This document shows, piece by piece, positions 26,947 through 36,424 of a stretch of DNA of 64,000 nucleotides. The stretch covers positions 1 through 64,000 of the forward strand of contig NZ_PYON01000022.1 of assembly GCF_003026355.1 (NCBI RefSeq). The letters run 5' to 3'. Origin of the DNA: Photobacterium kishitanii (lineage in GTDB: Bacteria > Pseudomonadota > Gammaproteobacteria > Enterobacterales > Vibrionaceae). Within the stretch, counting starts at the first letter, position 1; each line of letters opens with the position of its first letter. A program made the translations under genes and the position numbers. Below the pieces are notes generated by a model, which had not been told where the DNA came from, did not search any database, and saw only the letters and a program-made list of their open reading frames with translations.

Positions 26947-28686
26947 ATGAGTTCAACTTTACTTTCATTTCTAATTGTTTCATCTGTATTAAACCCTACC
27001 GCTAATAACAATAATACGCATAGTTTTACTGGTGAAAATAACTTATCTGTAGTTATTCCAAAGCAAAGTAACAAGGTATTAACTAATCCAGGTATTGGTT
27101 TTACAGAGTTACAACGCGTTGTTAGTAATGATCCTGAGAATCCTTTTTATGAAGGTAAACCAGTCATCTCTTATCCTGATACTAGTACGATATATTACCG
27201 TTGGTACTGGGATCAATTAACAACAGCAACAGATCCTAATCTTAATGAAAGGATGCTTGAGAAAAAAATTGATAACGTATTAGAAGAGGCCGCTGCTGTA
27301 AATAAAAAGGTTGTGATTCGTTTCATGGCATTACGGGGTAAAAATGATCCTATATATGATGCTGATGTAAATAAAGATAGTAGTGGTATTCCATGCTGGT
27401 TAGTACAAGAGTTATATGGTCATGGTCTTAATGGTAGTAGTTGTCACCTATCAGATAAGGAAGCGGTGAGTATGTTTAAAAATCCTTTGTTTATTCATCG
27501 CATGCAGCAATTTCTTGATGCACTCGGTAAGCGTTATGATAACAATAAGACGTTATTACGTATTGATATGGGTATGGTGGGGACTTGGGGTGAATGGAAT
27601 CTTTCTGGGTATGCGGCAAAGACGAGCAATAGCGTAGGATTAGTTGATAATGGCTATACTTTACATAATCTAGAGCCGTATATTGCAGCACTGGTTCATG
27701 CTTTTCCACATACTCCTAAAACGATGCTAGGAACGGATAAAGGAGACTTTCTTAGTTATGCTACGAATCGTGGTTTTGGGTGGCGAGTTGATTGTCTTGG
27801 TGATTGGAGTAAAGGCTGGAGTGAAATGGAAGATGGTTATCCTGGATTAATCGCCCATGCTTCAGATATACAGACAAATACAGCTCCTGATGTTTTGTTT
27901 GATCAGCGTTGGAAGAAATCCGCCGTTGATTTTGAAATTTGCCAAGACTCACTTCAGGATTGGAGTAATATTAAAAATCCATTACATCTTACCTATGATC
28001 AAGTTCAGCAAACATTTGATTTTGCATTAAAAGAGCATGCCTCATTGATTGATGCAAAATCACATCAAATTCCTAATATATATCAACCTTTGCTTACTGC
28101 ATTTTTAAATAAATTAGGATATAGATATCAACTTAATGAGGTTGATTATAGTCGTAATATTCCAAAAAATGGAACATTGATAATTAATAGTCAGTGGCAA
28201 AATTTAGGCGTAGCGCCTAGTTATATTAATTATCCTGTGACATGGCGATTACGTACCGCTAATGGCAGTATAATCGCTTATCATACCTCCAACGCAAAAA
28301 TAGAAAATTGGTTTCCTGCGGCAGATTATGAGGATCAATCGCCAATATATAAAGTGTCAGATCATTTCCAGCTTGGTAATCAAATATCAAAAGGGCAATA
28401 TTTTCTTGATGTAGGATTGGTTGAAAAAGGTACATATAATGCCAAGGTTTTATTAGCAAATGATACTAAAATGACAACGGATACAGGTCAATCTTATACC
28501 ATAAATAATAATGTAATTAAAAACAATAATAGTATTGTTAGTTATGTTGATAATAATCATTATTTATATAATGGTAATGTTAAATATCCATCATCATTTT
28601 TTTTTGATAAGCATAGTGAACAATATATTAAGCAACAAAATAATATTGGACGTTGGAATGAAATAGCAACAATTAATGTTATTTAA
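26947..28686 (+). CDS. Secreted DUF4832-family glycosidase-like protein, copy 1
   Basis: The frame opens at ATG 26893 without a ribosome site. ATG 26947 (MSSTLLSFLIVSSVLNP, weak AGAG site) gives a simple signal peptide; either start yields an exported protein of about 580-597 residues. The TIM-barrel-like N-terminal part has NPGIGFTELQ, YYRWYWDQL, KKVVIRFMALRG and IDMGMVGTWGEWN, whose Glu is the probable catalytic acid; FGWRVDCLGDW and VDFEIC follow. The C-terminal beta domain is DUF4832 (VAPSYINYPVTWRLR). An Asn-rich insertion of about 50 residues near the C-terminus is absent from the other two copies. Likely role: acting on an extracellular polysaccharide. Confidence 0.75.
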   Translation: MSSTLLSFLIVSSVLNPTANNNNTHSFTGENNLSVVIPKQSNKVLTNPGIGFTELQRVVSNDPENPFYEGKPVISYPDTSTIYYRWYWDQLTTATDPNLNERMLEKKIDNVLEEAAAVNKKVVIRFMALRGKNDPIYDADVNKDSSGIPCWLVQELYGHGLNGSSCHLSDKEAVSMFKNPLFIHRMQQFLDALGKRYDNNKTLLRIDMGMVGTWGEWNLSGYAAKTSNSVGLVDNGYTLHNLEPYIAALVHAFPHTPKTMLGTDKGDFLSYATNRGFGWRVDCLGDWSKGWSEMEDGYPGLIAHASDIQTNTAPDVLFDQRWKKSAVDFEICQDSLQDWSNIKNPLHLTYDQVQQTFDFALKEHASLIDAKSHQIPNIYQPLLTAFLNKLGYRYQLNEVDYSRNIPKNGTLIINSQWQNLGVAPSYINYPVTWRLRTANGSIIAYHTSNAKIENWFPAADYEDQSPIYKVSDHFQLGNQISKGQYFLDVGLVEKGTYNAKVLLANDTKMTTDTGQSYTINNNVIKNNNSIVSYVDNNHYLYNGNVKYPSSFFFDKHSEQYIKQQNNIGRWNEIATINVI

Positions 28687-28805
28687 TTTATTATGAAAAT
28701 AATAGCCTTGATATGGTTATATTTAACAATATTGTTTTATTTAAATAGACTAAGCGTTAAAATTAGTAGAATGTAGTTATTATAAAATATAATAGGGATG
28801 TAATA

Positions 28806-29330
28806 ATGCACATATTTACCGATCGTAAACATATTATTATTGATACTCGTTCAGAGAAAGAGTTTATTGATCATCATGTTGAAAATAGTGTTTTTGTAGG
28901 TTTCCATGGTGTAGGGTTTAAATATTGGTTGGAATTATTATTACCTGATAAGAGTATTGATATTGAAGTGATTACAGATCGTAGTTGTCAGCAAGTGATT
29001 GATACTATAAAAAGTTTGGGTTATGAGCATGTTAGTGTGTTTACTGATATAACAGAGAGTACTTCATTAGCAACAATTCAGTCGTTGCCGGATTCTGACG
29101 TTAAAGTATTAGATGTATGTCAAAGTGATTTATCTCAAACTGATGCTGAATACTTACCTGTCTCTGAAATTATTCAAGGAAAGTTTCAACATAGTGAATC
29201 TCCATATATTGTACATTGTGATAAAAGTTATCGTTCATTAATTGCAGTTTCATTATTGAAATTATTGGGGCTTTGTAAACTGATATATGTAGATAAAGAT
29301 GAATTGGATAAACAACAAAAACTTAAATAA
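28806..29330 (+). CDS. Rhodanese-like protein
   Basis: A 174-residue protein with two rhodanese-like halves. The N-terminal half (IIDTRSEKEFIDHHVENSVFVGF) lacks the active-site cysteine loop. The C-terminal half has IVHCDKSYRSLIAVSLLKLLG, with Cys-x4-Arg as in the catalytic loop. It is probably a sulfurtransferase or a thiol-phosphate-binding scaffold in the cytosol. It lies 120 bases downstream of the DUF4832 copy 1 gene on the same strand, and a terminator follows. Confidence 0.75.
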   Translation: MHIFTDRKHIIIDTRSEKEFIDHHVENSVFVGFHGVGFKYWLELLLPDKSIDIEVITDRSCQQVIDTIKSLGYEHVSVFTDITESTSLATIQSLPDSDVKVLDVCQSDLSQTDAEYLPVSEIIQGKFQHSESPYIVHCDKSYRSLIAVSLLKLLGLCKLIYVDKDELDKQQKLK

Positions 29331-29352
29331 ATATGGTTTAGTTTGATGAAGT

Positions 29353-29388
29353 AAAGCAGAAGTCTGTAGAAAGACTTCTGCTTTTTTA
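29353..29388. terminator. Terminator between rhodanese and DUF3010 genes
   Basis: The 13-bp stem AAAGCAGAAGTCT/AGACTTCTGCTTT is followed by TTTATT on the plus strand. Confidence 0.9.
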
Positions 29389-29404
29389 TTATTTAGTACG
29401 TTAA

Positions 29405-29827
29405 TTAACGACCAAGAAATGCATAACCTGTTGTAAATGCGGCTTCTTGGAATTGGCGTAAACCCGTTGCACGGAAATCAATCGCCATAGGATTGCGTTT
29501 TAATTTCTCTTTAATGTCTGCATTTGACATAAAGTTAACATCAAGACCATCAATTAATTGAATAGCGGATTCAAGTTTAAAGCCTACAGAACTTCCTGCA
29601 AATTTTCCGCGTGTTTCACGTGTACGGATAACTACTTTTTCTATTTTGTAGTCATCAAGTAGTTTTTTAAATGCAAATTGGAAATCTCTCATTTTTTGGT
29701 TATCAAGAGAATTATCCATAATGAACTTCTGAGTGCGACACTCTGGAATACCGATCATTCCACCTTCTAATGTTAGTAGGCAAATAATAGCTTCGTTACT
29801 ACGTAGTTCAACTGAACAAATTTTCAT
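29405..29827 (-). CDS. DUF3010 family protein
   Basis: A 140-residue protein with the DUF3010 pattern (MKICSVELRSNEAIICLL..., KVVIRTRETRGKFAGSSVGFKLE, TGLRQFQEAAFTTGYAFLGR). It has the look of an RNase H-like/RuvC-type fold from the alternation of strands and the N-terminal short Asp/Glu-containing strand, but this is only an impression. The role is unknown. The family is common in Vibrio and relatives. Confidence 0.8.
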   Translation of the reverse strand: MKICSVELRSNEAIICLLTLEGGMIGIPECRTQKFIMDNSLDNQKMRDFQFAFKKLLDDYKIEKVVIRTRETRGKFAGSSVGFKLESAIQLIDGLDVNFMSNADIKEKLKRNPMAIDFRATGLRQFQEAAFTTGYAFLGR

Positions 29828-30122
29828 GTTTATACCTGAATCATAATATTTTGGTCGTTATTGTAGGCTAAAAAGCGATTAGCTGTTAGTGATGGAGTGG
29901 TTTTTTATCAATATTGTTGTTGAAACTGACATCCTTGCCTTCATCAGAAAATATTTGCAGAAAGGGACGTTAATTAGTGGCTGAAATTTCCTCAATTACC
30001 ACATTAGCTTACATAATCGTACAATGAAAAAGCCAAAACAGGAAAAGAGATAAAAAAGATGTTCTGTTTTTAGCTTGGGCTAGCTGGGTCACAATGATGG
30101 GGTACTTAAAGGAGAGAATACT

Positions 30123-30296
30123 ATGAATAATGAATTATTTAGCAGTGAAAATACAACAATGTTAACTTTTTTTAAACATCAGTTATCAGTGGCTCAAACA
30201 AACGATGAATACGCTGCTATCATAGCAATGATTAGATTATGTAACTGGGATCCTAAGCATTTCCAACAAGATGACGTTCACGTAAGCCACTATTAA
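30123..30296 (+). CDS. Small hypothetical protein of 57 residues
   Basis: ATG 30123 follows a strong AAAGGAGAG ribosome site and opens a 57-codon frame (MNNELFSSENTTMLTFFKHQ... ending DDVHVSHY) with a single MIRLCNWDP segment and no hydrophobic helix. A perfect hairpin terminator begins 33 bases after the stop. A strong initiation site plus terminator indicates a real gene. I do not recognise the family. Confidence 0.7.
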   Translation: MNNELFSSENTTMLTFFKHQLSVAQTNDEYAAIIAMIRLCNWDPKHFQQDDVHVSHY

Positions 30297-30328
30297 TTGG
30301 TCATATAAGTTATGTATATAGATTACAA

Positions 30329-30353
30329 TGCCAACGACGAACCGTCGTTGGCA
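30329..30353. terminator. Bidirectional hairpin
   Basis: The GC-rich stem TGCCAACGACG/CGTCGTTGGCA with loop AAC lies between the convergent small ORF and the acidic hypothetical gene. Confidence 0.8.
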
Positions 30354-30367
30354 GTAATTATTGCCGT

Positions 30368-30718
30368 TTAGTTGCGCTTAGCTGGAGTGTATGAGCGACC
30401 TGCAGCTTGGTATGTTTCTTTATCGTTAATTTCAAATGTCGTGTAGAAGAACCAAGCAATAAAACGCATTAATTCATCATTAGCATTCATTACCCACTCG
30501 GCAAACTCTTCTTCTTCACCTTGGTCGTTTTCTTGAGTGAAAACGTGGTAAATACGCTGTTGCCCGTCGATTTCAGCAAGACTAAAGTGACCAATCATTG
30601 CTGCTGCTGTTTCTGCAATTTCAGGCTCTTCATTATCTTTTAATGCATTTAAGATCGCTGAAACGCTATCGAGCTCTGCCAATTCTTTTACTAAAATCTC
30701 AAATTCTTCTTGTTGCAT
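30368..30718 (-). CDS. Acidic hypothetical protein
   Basis: A 116-residue protein, very acidic (EEEEFAEWV), with aromatic-rich helices (ELMRFIAWFFYTTFEIN) that are not long enough for a membrane span. It is cytosolic. I do not recognise the family. It sits 41 bases downstream of the YgjP-like gene on the same strand, so it could be the second gene of that unit. Confidence 0.6.
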   Translation of the reverse strand: MQQEEFEILVKELAELDSVSAILNALKDNEEPEIAETAAAMIGHFSLAEIDGQQRIYHVFTQENDQGEEEEFAEWVMNANDELMRFIAWFFYTTFEINDKETYQAAGRSYTPAKRN

Positions 30719-30759
30719 GATGTTGTCTCTTCATTTTACATATAATGGCTATGATAACC

Positions 30760-31266
30760 TCATTTGTAAATAGAACCAAAATGTTCGACTTGTGTTAGAT
30801 ACATGCGCATATCAAATTCAAGTTGATGGTATTGGGGCTCCATGTGGCAGCAAAGTTGATAGAATGCTTTATTGTGATCTTTTTCTCTTAAGTGAGCTAA
30901 TTCATGCACTACAATCATACGTAAAAAAGGTAAAGGGGCTTGCTTAAATATTGTCGCAATTCTAATTTCATGCTTTGCTTTAAGCTTATTACCATGGACA
31001 CGAGAAATAAACGTATGTAGCCCTAGTGCATGATTGATAACATTAATTTTGTTGTCGTAGCCAACTTTACTAATTGGGGCTGACTTTTTTAAATATTGAT
31101 TTTTTAGTTCAATCACATAATCGTATAAAGCTTTTTCAGTTTTAATCGTATGTGGTGTTGGATAACGGTTAAGTAATAAGGTTTTTAGTTGATCTTTTTC
31201 AATTAATTGCTGAACTTGATCAACGAGGTGAGGGGGGTAACCTTGAATATATTTGAGTTGTTGCAT
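30760..31266 (-). CDS. YgjP-like metallopeptidase domain protein
   Basis: A 168-residue protein with HELAHLREKDHNKAFY (~residues 122-137). Its HExxH zinc motif followed by the second-helix His is the mark of the YgjP/DUF45 (M48-related, WLM-like) family. It is cytosolic with no signal peptide. The upstream region of about 140 bases is shared with the divergent ICMT-like gene. Substrate unknown. Confidence 0.8.
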   Translation of the reverse strand: MQQLKYIQGYPPHLVDQVQQLIEKDQLKTLLLNRYPTPHTIKTEKALYDYVIELKNQYLKKSAPISKVGYDNKINVINHALGLHTFISRVHGNKLKAKHEIRIATIFKQAPLPFLRMIVVHELAHLREKDHNKAFYQLCCHMEPQYHQLEFDMRMYLTQVEHFGSIYK

Positions 31267-31404
31267 GACCGCTATTACTCTTAACCAAAAGCTTTATGCT
31301 ATAAGGTGGCAACTGTCGAGGCAACCTTATTATTGGGTAAAATGAAATTAATATATATTATATTCGATGAATAATATGATTATCAGTTGTAAGGATGAGT
31401 AACT

Positions 31405-31851
31405 GTGTCTTTGAAAATACCCCCTCCAATATTAACCGTTGTGGCATTACTTACCATGTATGGCTGTACGATTTTTATTCCATTATGGCAATTTAAGACG
31501 CTTTGGCTTGTGGCTATTCCATTAATCATTGTTGCGGTAATCATTGGCTTGTTGTCGGTATTAGCGTTAGCAAAAGCGGATACAACGGTTAGCCCTTTTA
31601 CACCAGAAAAAACAGCTCGGTTGGTTACGCGAGGTATATATCAATATAGTCGTAACCCAATGTATTTAAGTTTGTTATTTTTACTTATTGCAGCAGTGTT
31701 TATTAGTGGTGAGTTATCTACAAGCTTGGTAGTAATCGTCTTTGTGTTAGTCATTAATCGCTATCAGATTGGGCCAGAAGAAAAGATACTTATGCATTTG
31801 TTTGGGGATGAGTATCGTCACTATTGTCAACGCGTCAGGCGCTGGTGCTAG
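31405..31851 (+). CDS. Isoprenylcysteine carboxyl methyltransferase-like membrane protein
   Basis: A 148-residue protein with a GTG start and AAGGA ribosome site, four to five hydrophobic helices, and the ICMT/PEMT signature GIYQYSRNPMYL...EEKILMHLFGDEYRHYCQRVRRW. Bacterial members are predicted SAM-dependent methyltransferases with unknown acceptors. It is followed by mogA after about 120 bases. Confidence 0.85.
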   Translation: MSLKIPPPILTVVALLTMYGCTIFIPLWQFKTLWLVAIPLIIVAVIIGLLSVLALAKADTTVSPFTPEKTARLVTRGIYQYSRNPMYLSLLFLLIAAVFISGELSTSLVVIVFVLVINRYQIGPEEKILMHLFGDEYRHYCQRVRRWC

Positions 31852-31969
31852 ATACTTATATTATTTATGCTTTACCAGCTTACTGATTTGCATACACTAT
31901 AGAGCAATTGATAATGATAGGGATGTTACTATTAACTGTAATATTGAGTTTAAATGAATGAGGCAGTAT

Positions 31970-32503
31970 ATGAGTAAAGCAAAAATAGGTATCGTAACCG
32001 TTAGTGATCGAGCCAGTGCTGGTGTTTATGAAGACATCTCAGGGCAAGCAATCATTGATACACTGAATGACTACCTTACTTCAGCGTGGGAGCCTGTTTA
32101 TCAAGTGATTCCTGATGAGCAGGATGTGATTGAGAGCACTTTGATTGATCTCGCTGATAATCATAATTGTAGTTTAATTGTCACTACTGGTGGTACTGGG
32201 CCGGCTAAACGTGATGTTACTCCAGAAGCAACGGAAGCGGTATGTGATCGTATGATGCCTGGTTTTGGTGAGTTAATGCGTGCAGAATCGCTAAAATTTG
32301 TACCAACGGCTATTTTGTCACGTCAAACGGCAGGCCTTCGAGGCGATAGTTTGATCATTAATTTACCAGGAAAGCCTAAATCTATCCGCGAATGTTTAGA
32401 TGCTGTATTTCCTGCGGTGCCTTACTGTATTGATCTGATGGATGGCCCATTTCTTGTGTGTGATGAAAGTGTGATTAAACCTTTTCGTCCAAAACAGAAA
32501 TAA
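31970..32503 (+). CDS. mogA: MogA, molybdopterin adenylyltransferase
   Basis: ATG 31970 (MSKAKIGIVTVSDRASAGVYED) is preceded by ATGAGG with a 6-base spacer, giving 177 residues. The molybdopterin-binding signature TTGGTGPAKRDVTPEAT and the C-terminal LPGKPKS are present. It adenylates molybdopterin ahead of molybdate insertion by MoeA in Moco biosynthesis. It stands alone, without moa/moe genes nearby. Confidence 0.92.
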   Translation: MSKAKIGIVTVSDRASAGVYEDISGQAIIDTLNDYLTSAWEPVYQVIPDEQDVIESTLIDLADNHNCSLIVTTGGTGPAKRDVTPEATEAVCDRMMPGFGELMRAESLKFVPTAILSRQTAGLRGDSLIINLPGKPKSIRECLDAVFPAVPYCIDLMDGPFLVCDESVIKPFRPKQK

Positions 32504-32816
32504 GCGAATAGTACATAGCGGCACAAGGTGTCGCTTTGTTATCTAAATATAAATAGAACCAAGATCACAAAATTAAAATATAAATATCACTGATATATTA
32601 ATAATACACGGTTCAATATTTTATTTTCTAATGTGATTTTATATTTTGTTATTTTTCAATTGGTTAATGAGAACTTTCTGATATTTTAAATCATTTAAGA
32701 TTATTTTTCTTACTTATTATATCCATATTGTGAATTGTTTTTATTCGTTATTTATAATATTCTCATGCAAAGTTTTACTGTTAGCTGCAGATAAGTGCTA
32801 TTGCGTGGGTTTGAAT
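32504..32816. other. AT-rich gap after mogA
   Basis: About 310 bases, very AT-rich, with an imperfect hairpin near 32515-32540 (AGCGGCACAAGGTGTCGCT) that may terminate mogA. Nothing else is supported. Confidence 0.35.
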
Positions 32817-33095
32817 ATGGATGTTAAGCAAAGTTGGGGTTTTATTTCTATCTCTCTAGGGGTTGTGTCTCTTTTATGGGGCGTTATTTCATTGAGTGGA
32901 ATGGTTGGTCAAGAGCATGTATTTACTGAAATGGGATCATTTCTAACCATGACAGGATCTGATTTGTATAATAGCACTTATGCTGAAAATATCTTGGCAG
33001 CTGAACGTCATAAAAATTTTGTTGTGTTATTAGCTGGTATTGTAATGGCAACTATTGGTTCGTTATTAATGAAAATGCGCTTGTTCAAGTTGTAA
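32817..33095 (+). CDS. Small two-helix membrane protein
   Basis: The frame is open from 32730, but ATG 32817 (MDVKQSWGFISISLGVVSLLWG) gives a clean 92-residue protein with two transmembrane helices (~8-28 and ~68-88) separated by a polar loop containing MGSFLTMTGSDLYNS. No family recognised. It is likely an inner-membrane protein of unknown function, isolated by AT-rich gaps on both sides. Confidence 0.5.
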   Translation: MDVKQSWGFISISLGVVSLLWGVISLSGMVGQEHVFTEMGSFLTMTGSDLYNSTYAENILAAERHKNFVVLLAGIVMATIGSLLMKMRLFKL

Positions 33096-33699
33096 GAAGT
33101 ATTTCAGCCATGTTTATTAATTAATAAGTATGGCTGATACTCTTAAATAGTTAATGTCACTTCATTCTTTGAATGTGTTCACAGTATAAATACTTTTCGT
33201 GTTTGTTATCGTGCAGTAATAGGCTGCCTATGTAATATTGATTAAGTTTGGCCACTCTGGATAAATGACAATGTTATTTTTTAGAGTACTATTATTACTG
33301 TTCTCTCGTCATTTCTTTCTTTCTTCATAAAAAAATCTAAATTTTATAATGATATTTTTGTTTTAATTTTATTTAATCACTATTGCAATTGTATAGTATT
33401 TTATATTTGATTTTAAAACTAAACTCTTAACCTATTGTTTTTAATGTCTTTTTTGTTTTTCTTATTCATAGTGTCAAATTTTCAGCGATTAAATATTTCT
33501 GATAGGTATTATTTCATAATAAAAGCGACAAATAGTTGACGGTCTGCTGATTTTTTACAGTATAATTATAGAGTGAGTATATGTTTTTATAAGTAGTTAT
33601 TACTATGGACTATGTCGATCTATAACGTGGAATTATTAGAAAGCAGTGAAAATGACATTGCTCATTATATATTAGTAGTGCTAGGGGCTAGTTTAAGCG
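33096..33699. other. Upstream region of the exopolysaccharide operon
   Basis: About 600 AT-rich bases. It starts with an imperfect hairpin (33102-33141, CAGCCAT/ATGGCTG) that may end transcription of the small membrane protein gene. It holds a promoter candidate at 33536-33566. No exact ops/JUMPstart element, no tRNA and no convincing ORF were found. The length fits a region with several regulator binding sites. Confidence 0.45.
33536..33566 (+). promoter_or_regulatory. Promoter candidate for the EPS operon
   Basis: TTGACG (33536-33541) and a perfect TATAAT (33561-33566) are separated by 19 bases, slightly long for sigma-70. Transcription would start near 33573, leaving a leader of about 127 bases before the first EPS gene. 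Confidence 0.45.
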
Positions 33700-35112
33700 A
33701 TGAAGATACAAGCTATAAAAATAGCAGATGATGGTTATGCTGTATTAATCAAAGCCAGTGATTTTTTGCTGATCAATTTGACATTAACCTTTCTTATTTC
33801 TTTACGTGGTGTAAGTGAAACAGCTGTTGGTTTAGCAGCTAGTTTTCTCTTTGCTGTTATTTTCTTACTTATTGGAGAATATTGTGGATTGTATAAGCAA
33901 TATGTCCGTAAAGATTATTATCACACAATAATAAAAACATTATTAACTTTCTTTTTATCATTTATAGTGTGGAATATTTTATGTCAGCAATTGAACTCAT
34001 TTGAAGGTGTTAATGATACTCATTTAAATCATGTTGTTGTTTGGCAATGGATTCTATTTTCCATTAGTTGCGTGGTTATTGTTAAATTTTTAGTTATTTT
34101 TGCTATTCGCGAGTTTTTGAAGCGAAATTCTAATATTAGACGAATAGCTATATTAGGAATGACTAAAGGTGGTATTGCAATTGAACATGCATTAAGAAAA
34201 GATATTCGTTATCAGAAATTTGAAATATCTTATTTTGATGATCGTGATGAAAGTCGATTTGGCTATTTATCAAAATCACAGCTTCATGGGAATATCGCTC
34301 AATTAGTGCAGTTAGCTAAAAATGGTGAAATTGATGAAGTTTATATCGCTTTGCCTATGGCCGCTAAAGATCGTATTCAGAAATTTTTGAGATTGTTATC
34401 AGATACGATTGTTGAAACTTACATTGTTCCTGATTTATATACTTATGATCTAAATGTAAGCCAGATTCGTACTATTGGTAATGTTCAAACATTTAGTGTT
34501 TTTGGCTCTCCGTTTGAAGGAATGGGCGCGGTATTAAAGCGCATCGAAGACATTATTATTAGTAGCGTTATTATTCTATTGATTTCACCTGTATTGGTTG
34601 CTGTTGCTATTGGTGTTAAACGCAGCTCTCCTGGTCCGGTACTATTTAAACAAGATCGCTATGGTTTAGGCGGTAAAAAAATTCGAGTATGGAAATTTCG
34701 CTCTATGGGCGTGATGGAAAACGATTCTGTGGTTACTCAGGCAACCAAGAATGATCCGCGAGTAACTAAATTTGGTGGATTTATTCGCCGTACATCATTA
34801 GATGAATTACCACAGTTTTTTAATGTGCTACAGGGGAGTATGTCAATTGTTGGCCCTCGGCCACATGCTGTCGCTCATAATGAAGAATATCGAGTTCTCG
34901 TTAATAAATACATGTTACGCCATAAGGTTAAGCCTGGTATTACCGGTTTGGCACAGATTAAGGGTTTCCGTGGTGAGACTGACACACTAGATAAAATGGA
35001 AATGCGTATAAAGTACGACCTACAATATATTCAGAACTGGAGTCTTTCAAAAGACTTGAAGATTATTTTTCTTACTATATTTAAAGGTTTTGTCAGCGAG
35101 ACAGCGTACTAG
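33700..35112 (+). CDS. Undecaprenyl-phosphate sugar phosphotransferase (WcaJ/EpsE-like)
   Basis: A 470-residue initiating glycosyltransferase with four to five N-terminal helices, a CoA-binding_3/Rossmann-like central domain (RRIAILGMTKGGIAIEHAL), another helix (~285-305) and the catalytic bacterial sugar transferase domain: SSPGPVLFKQDRYG, KFRSM, RRTSLDELPQFFNVLQGSMSIVGPRPH and LAQIKGFRGET. It should transfer a hexose-1-phosphate, probably glucose or galactose, from the UDP-sugar to undecaprenyl phosphate, beginning each repeat unit at the cytoplasmic face. It is the first gene of a tightly spaced plus-strand cluster. Confidence 0.9.
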   Translation: MKIQAIKIADDGYAVLIKASDFLLINLTLTFLISLRGVSETAVGLAASFLFAVIFLLIGEYCGLYKQYVRKDYYHTIIKTLLTFFLSFIVWNILCQQLNSFEGVNDTHLNHVVVWQWILFSISCVVIVKFLVIFAIREFLKRNSNIRRIAILGMTKGGIAIEHALRKDIRYQKFEISYFDDRDESRFGYLSKSQLHGNIAQLVQLAKNGEIDEVYIALPMAAKDRIQKFLRLLSDTIVETYIVPDLYTYDLNVSQIRTIGNVQTFSVFGSPFEGMGAVLKRIEDIIISSVIILLISPVLVAVAIGVKRSSPGPVLFKQDRYGLGGKKIRVWKFRSMGVMENDSVVTQATKNDPRVTKFGGFIRRTSLDELPQFFNVLQGSMSIVGPRPHAVAHNEEYRVLVNKYMLRHKVKPGITGLAQIKGFRGETDTLDKMEMRIKYDLQYIQNWSLSKDLKIIFLTIFKGFVSETAY

Positions 35113-35115
35113 ATT

Positions 35116-36423
35116 ATGTATTTATTTAAGGCGAAGAAAGTTCAGTTATTGCTAGTAGGTTGTATCTGTGCAGCCTCCAGTTTTGCAGTAAATGCTGATA
35201 GTACTTTTCAAGACTCTAAACATATAGATCCTTTTTTAGGTTTAGAATTTTCTTCATCCGTCAGTAGCGGTTATGGTTTTGATGATAATGTCCTTCATCA
35301 GCGTAATAGTCATATTATTAGTTCTGATTATTATACGTTAAAACCAACTTTTAGTGTTTTTGGTCAGCGTAATACTAAAAACTTTGGGCTTTATTATTTA
35401 GGTAATTATCGACATTATAATAATAATGTTGTTAAAAGTGATAGTTATGATGACCATCAGCTCAATGGCGTTTTCAACTGGGAATTAGGTATTCGTCATC
35501 ATTTAGAATTGACGGGTAGCTATAGTAAAAATCATGAAGCGTTAGGTACGGGTGTTACTCAAGGCTTTTTCTTTGATAGTGATACCTCGCTGAAGAATAT
35601 CGCTACTTTTAATGCATTTAATATTAGCCATGACATTGGTCGAACAGATAAAAAAGTTGATGCTAAATATACCTATGGTGCGAAAGGAGCCAAAGGTAAT
35701 ATTATTGTTGATTTATCACAAGCGCATACTAATTATGACATTCTTAATAGTTATCAATCGGCATTTAAAAATTATTTAGAAAATGAGAATGTTACAGAGA
35801 ATGATGCAAGGATAGTTTTTAGACACCAATATACAGACAGAACACGTTTTGATTATACTTTGATGTATAAAGACTTTAATTATATTAATAGTGAACGTGA
35901 TAATAACGAGCTGATTGGTGCTTTTTCTGTATTCAGCCAAGTCACGGGGAAGTCTAAACTAGAAGCTACCGTGTCTAAAGTACAAAAGAAAATGCAAAGC
36001 ACACATTTTTCGGGTGTGAATTGGGATGTTTCTTATAAATGGCAACCTGTTGATTACTCGACAATAATATTAAAAACTTCAAGTGAAGCAAAAGAGTCAG
36101 ATAATACGGGCGATTTTGTCCAATCTTTTCAAAATGGCATTACTTGGAAGCATCAATTTTTAGGGCATATAACGAGTTTGTTGTCTTATAAGCATACCTC
36201 GAATAAGTATCATATTCGAAAGCGGACTGATCGGTATGATGACTTAGCATTAAGTTTACACTACTTATTCAGACCTAAAATAGAGTTTGTATTTGATTAT
36301 CAATATATATTATTTCATACAGATAATAGTACGGATCCGGTATTTATTGATGGTAATTCTTATGGGAGACAATTAGGTTATGAGCAAAATCAATTTGGTT
36401 TATCAGTCAAAGTGGCGATTTAA
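35116..36423 (+). CDS. Outer-membrane beta-barrel protein of the EPS locus
   Basis: A 435-residue protein with a signal peptide (cleavage near VNADS) and then repeated amphipathic beta-strands with aromatic girdles throughout, ending GYEQNQFGLSVKVAI, as in an outer-membrane porin with a hydrophobic last strand. Proteins of this type occur next to short OPX proteins in Vibrio and Myxococcus EPS loci (VpsM, Wzp). The start is 4 bases after the previous stop, and the next gene starts 2 bases after this one ends. It is the probable outer-membrane exit channel for the polymer. Confidence 0.75.
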   Translation: MYLFKAKKVQLLLVGCICAASSFAVNADSTFQDSKHIDPFLGLEFSSSVSSGYGFDDNVLHQRNSHIISSDYYTLKPTFSVFGQRNTKNFGLYYLGNYRHYNNNVVKSDSYDDHQLNGVFNWELGIRHHLELTGSYSKNHEALGTGVTQGFFFDSDTSLKNIATFNAFNISHDIGRTDKKVDAKYTYGAKGAKGNIIVDLSQAHTNYDILNSYQSAFKNYLENENVTENDARIVFRHQYTDRTRFDYTLMYKDFNYINSERDNNELIGAFSVFSQVTGKSKLEATVSKVQKKMQSTHFSGVNWDVSYKWQPVDYSTIILKTSSEAKESDNTGDFVQSFQNGITWKHQFLGHITSLLSYKHTSNKYHIRKRTDRYDDLALSLHYLFRPKIEFVFDYQYILFHTDNSTDPVFIDGNSYGRQLGYEQNQFGLSVKVAI

Positions 36424-36424
36424 A

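Noticed and set aside
28693-28776. 27-codon hydrophobic ORF after DUF4832 copy 1
   Set aside because: No ribosome site before the ATG and no terminator or conservation evidence. Hydrophobic short frames are common in such AT-rich gaps.
33660-33700. Possible ops/JUMPstart element before the EPS operon
   Set aside because: The stretch TAGTGCTAGGGGCTAGTTTAA only loosely resembles JUMPstart, and the essential GGCGGTAG core is absent.
33628-33732. Frame from a GTG (VELLESSENDIAHYILVVLGA...) overlapping the first EPS gene
   Set aside because: It runs into the start of the phosphoglycosyl transferase gene in another frame and has no ribosome site; probably chance.
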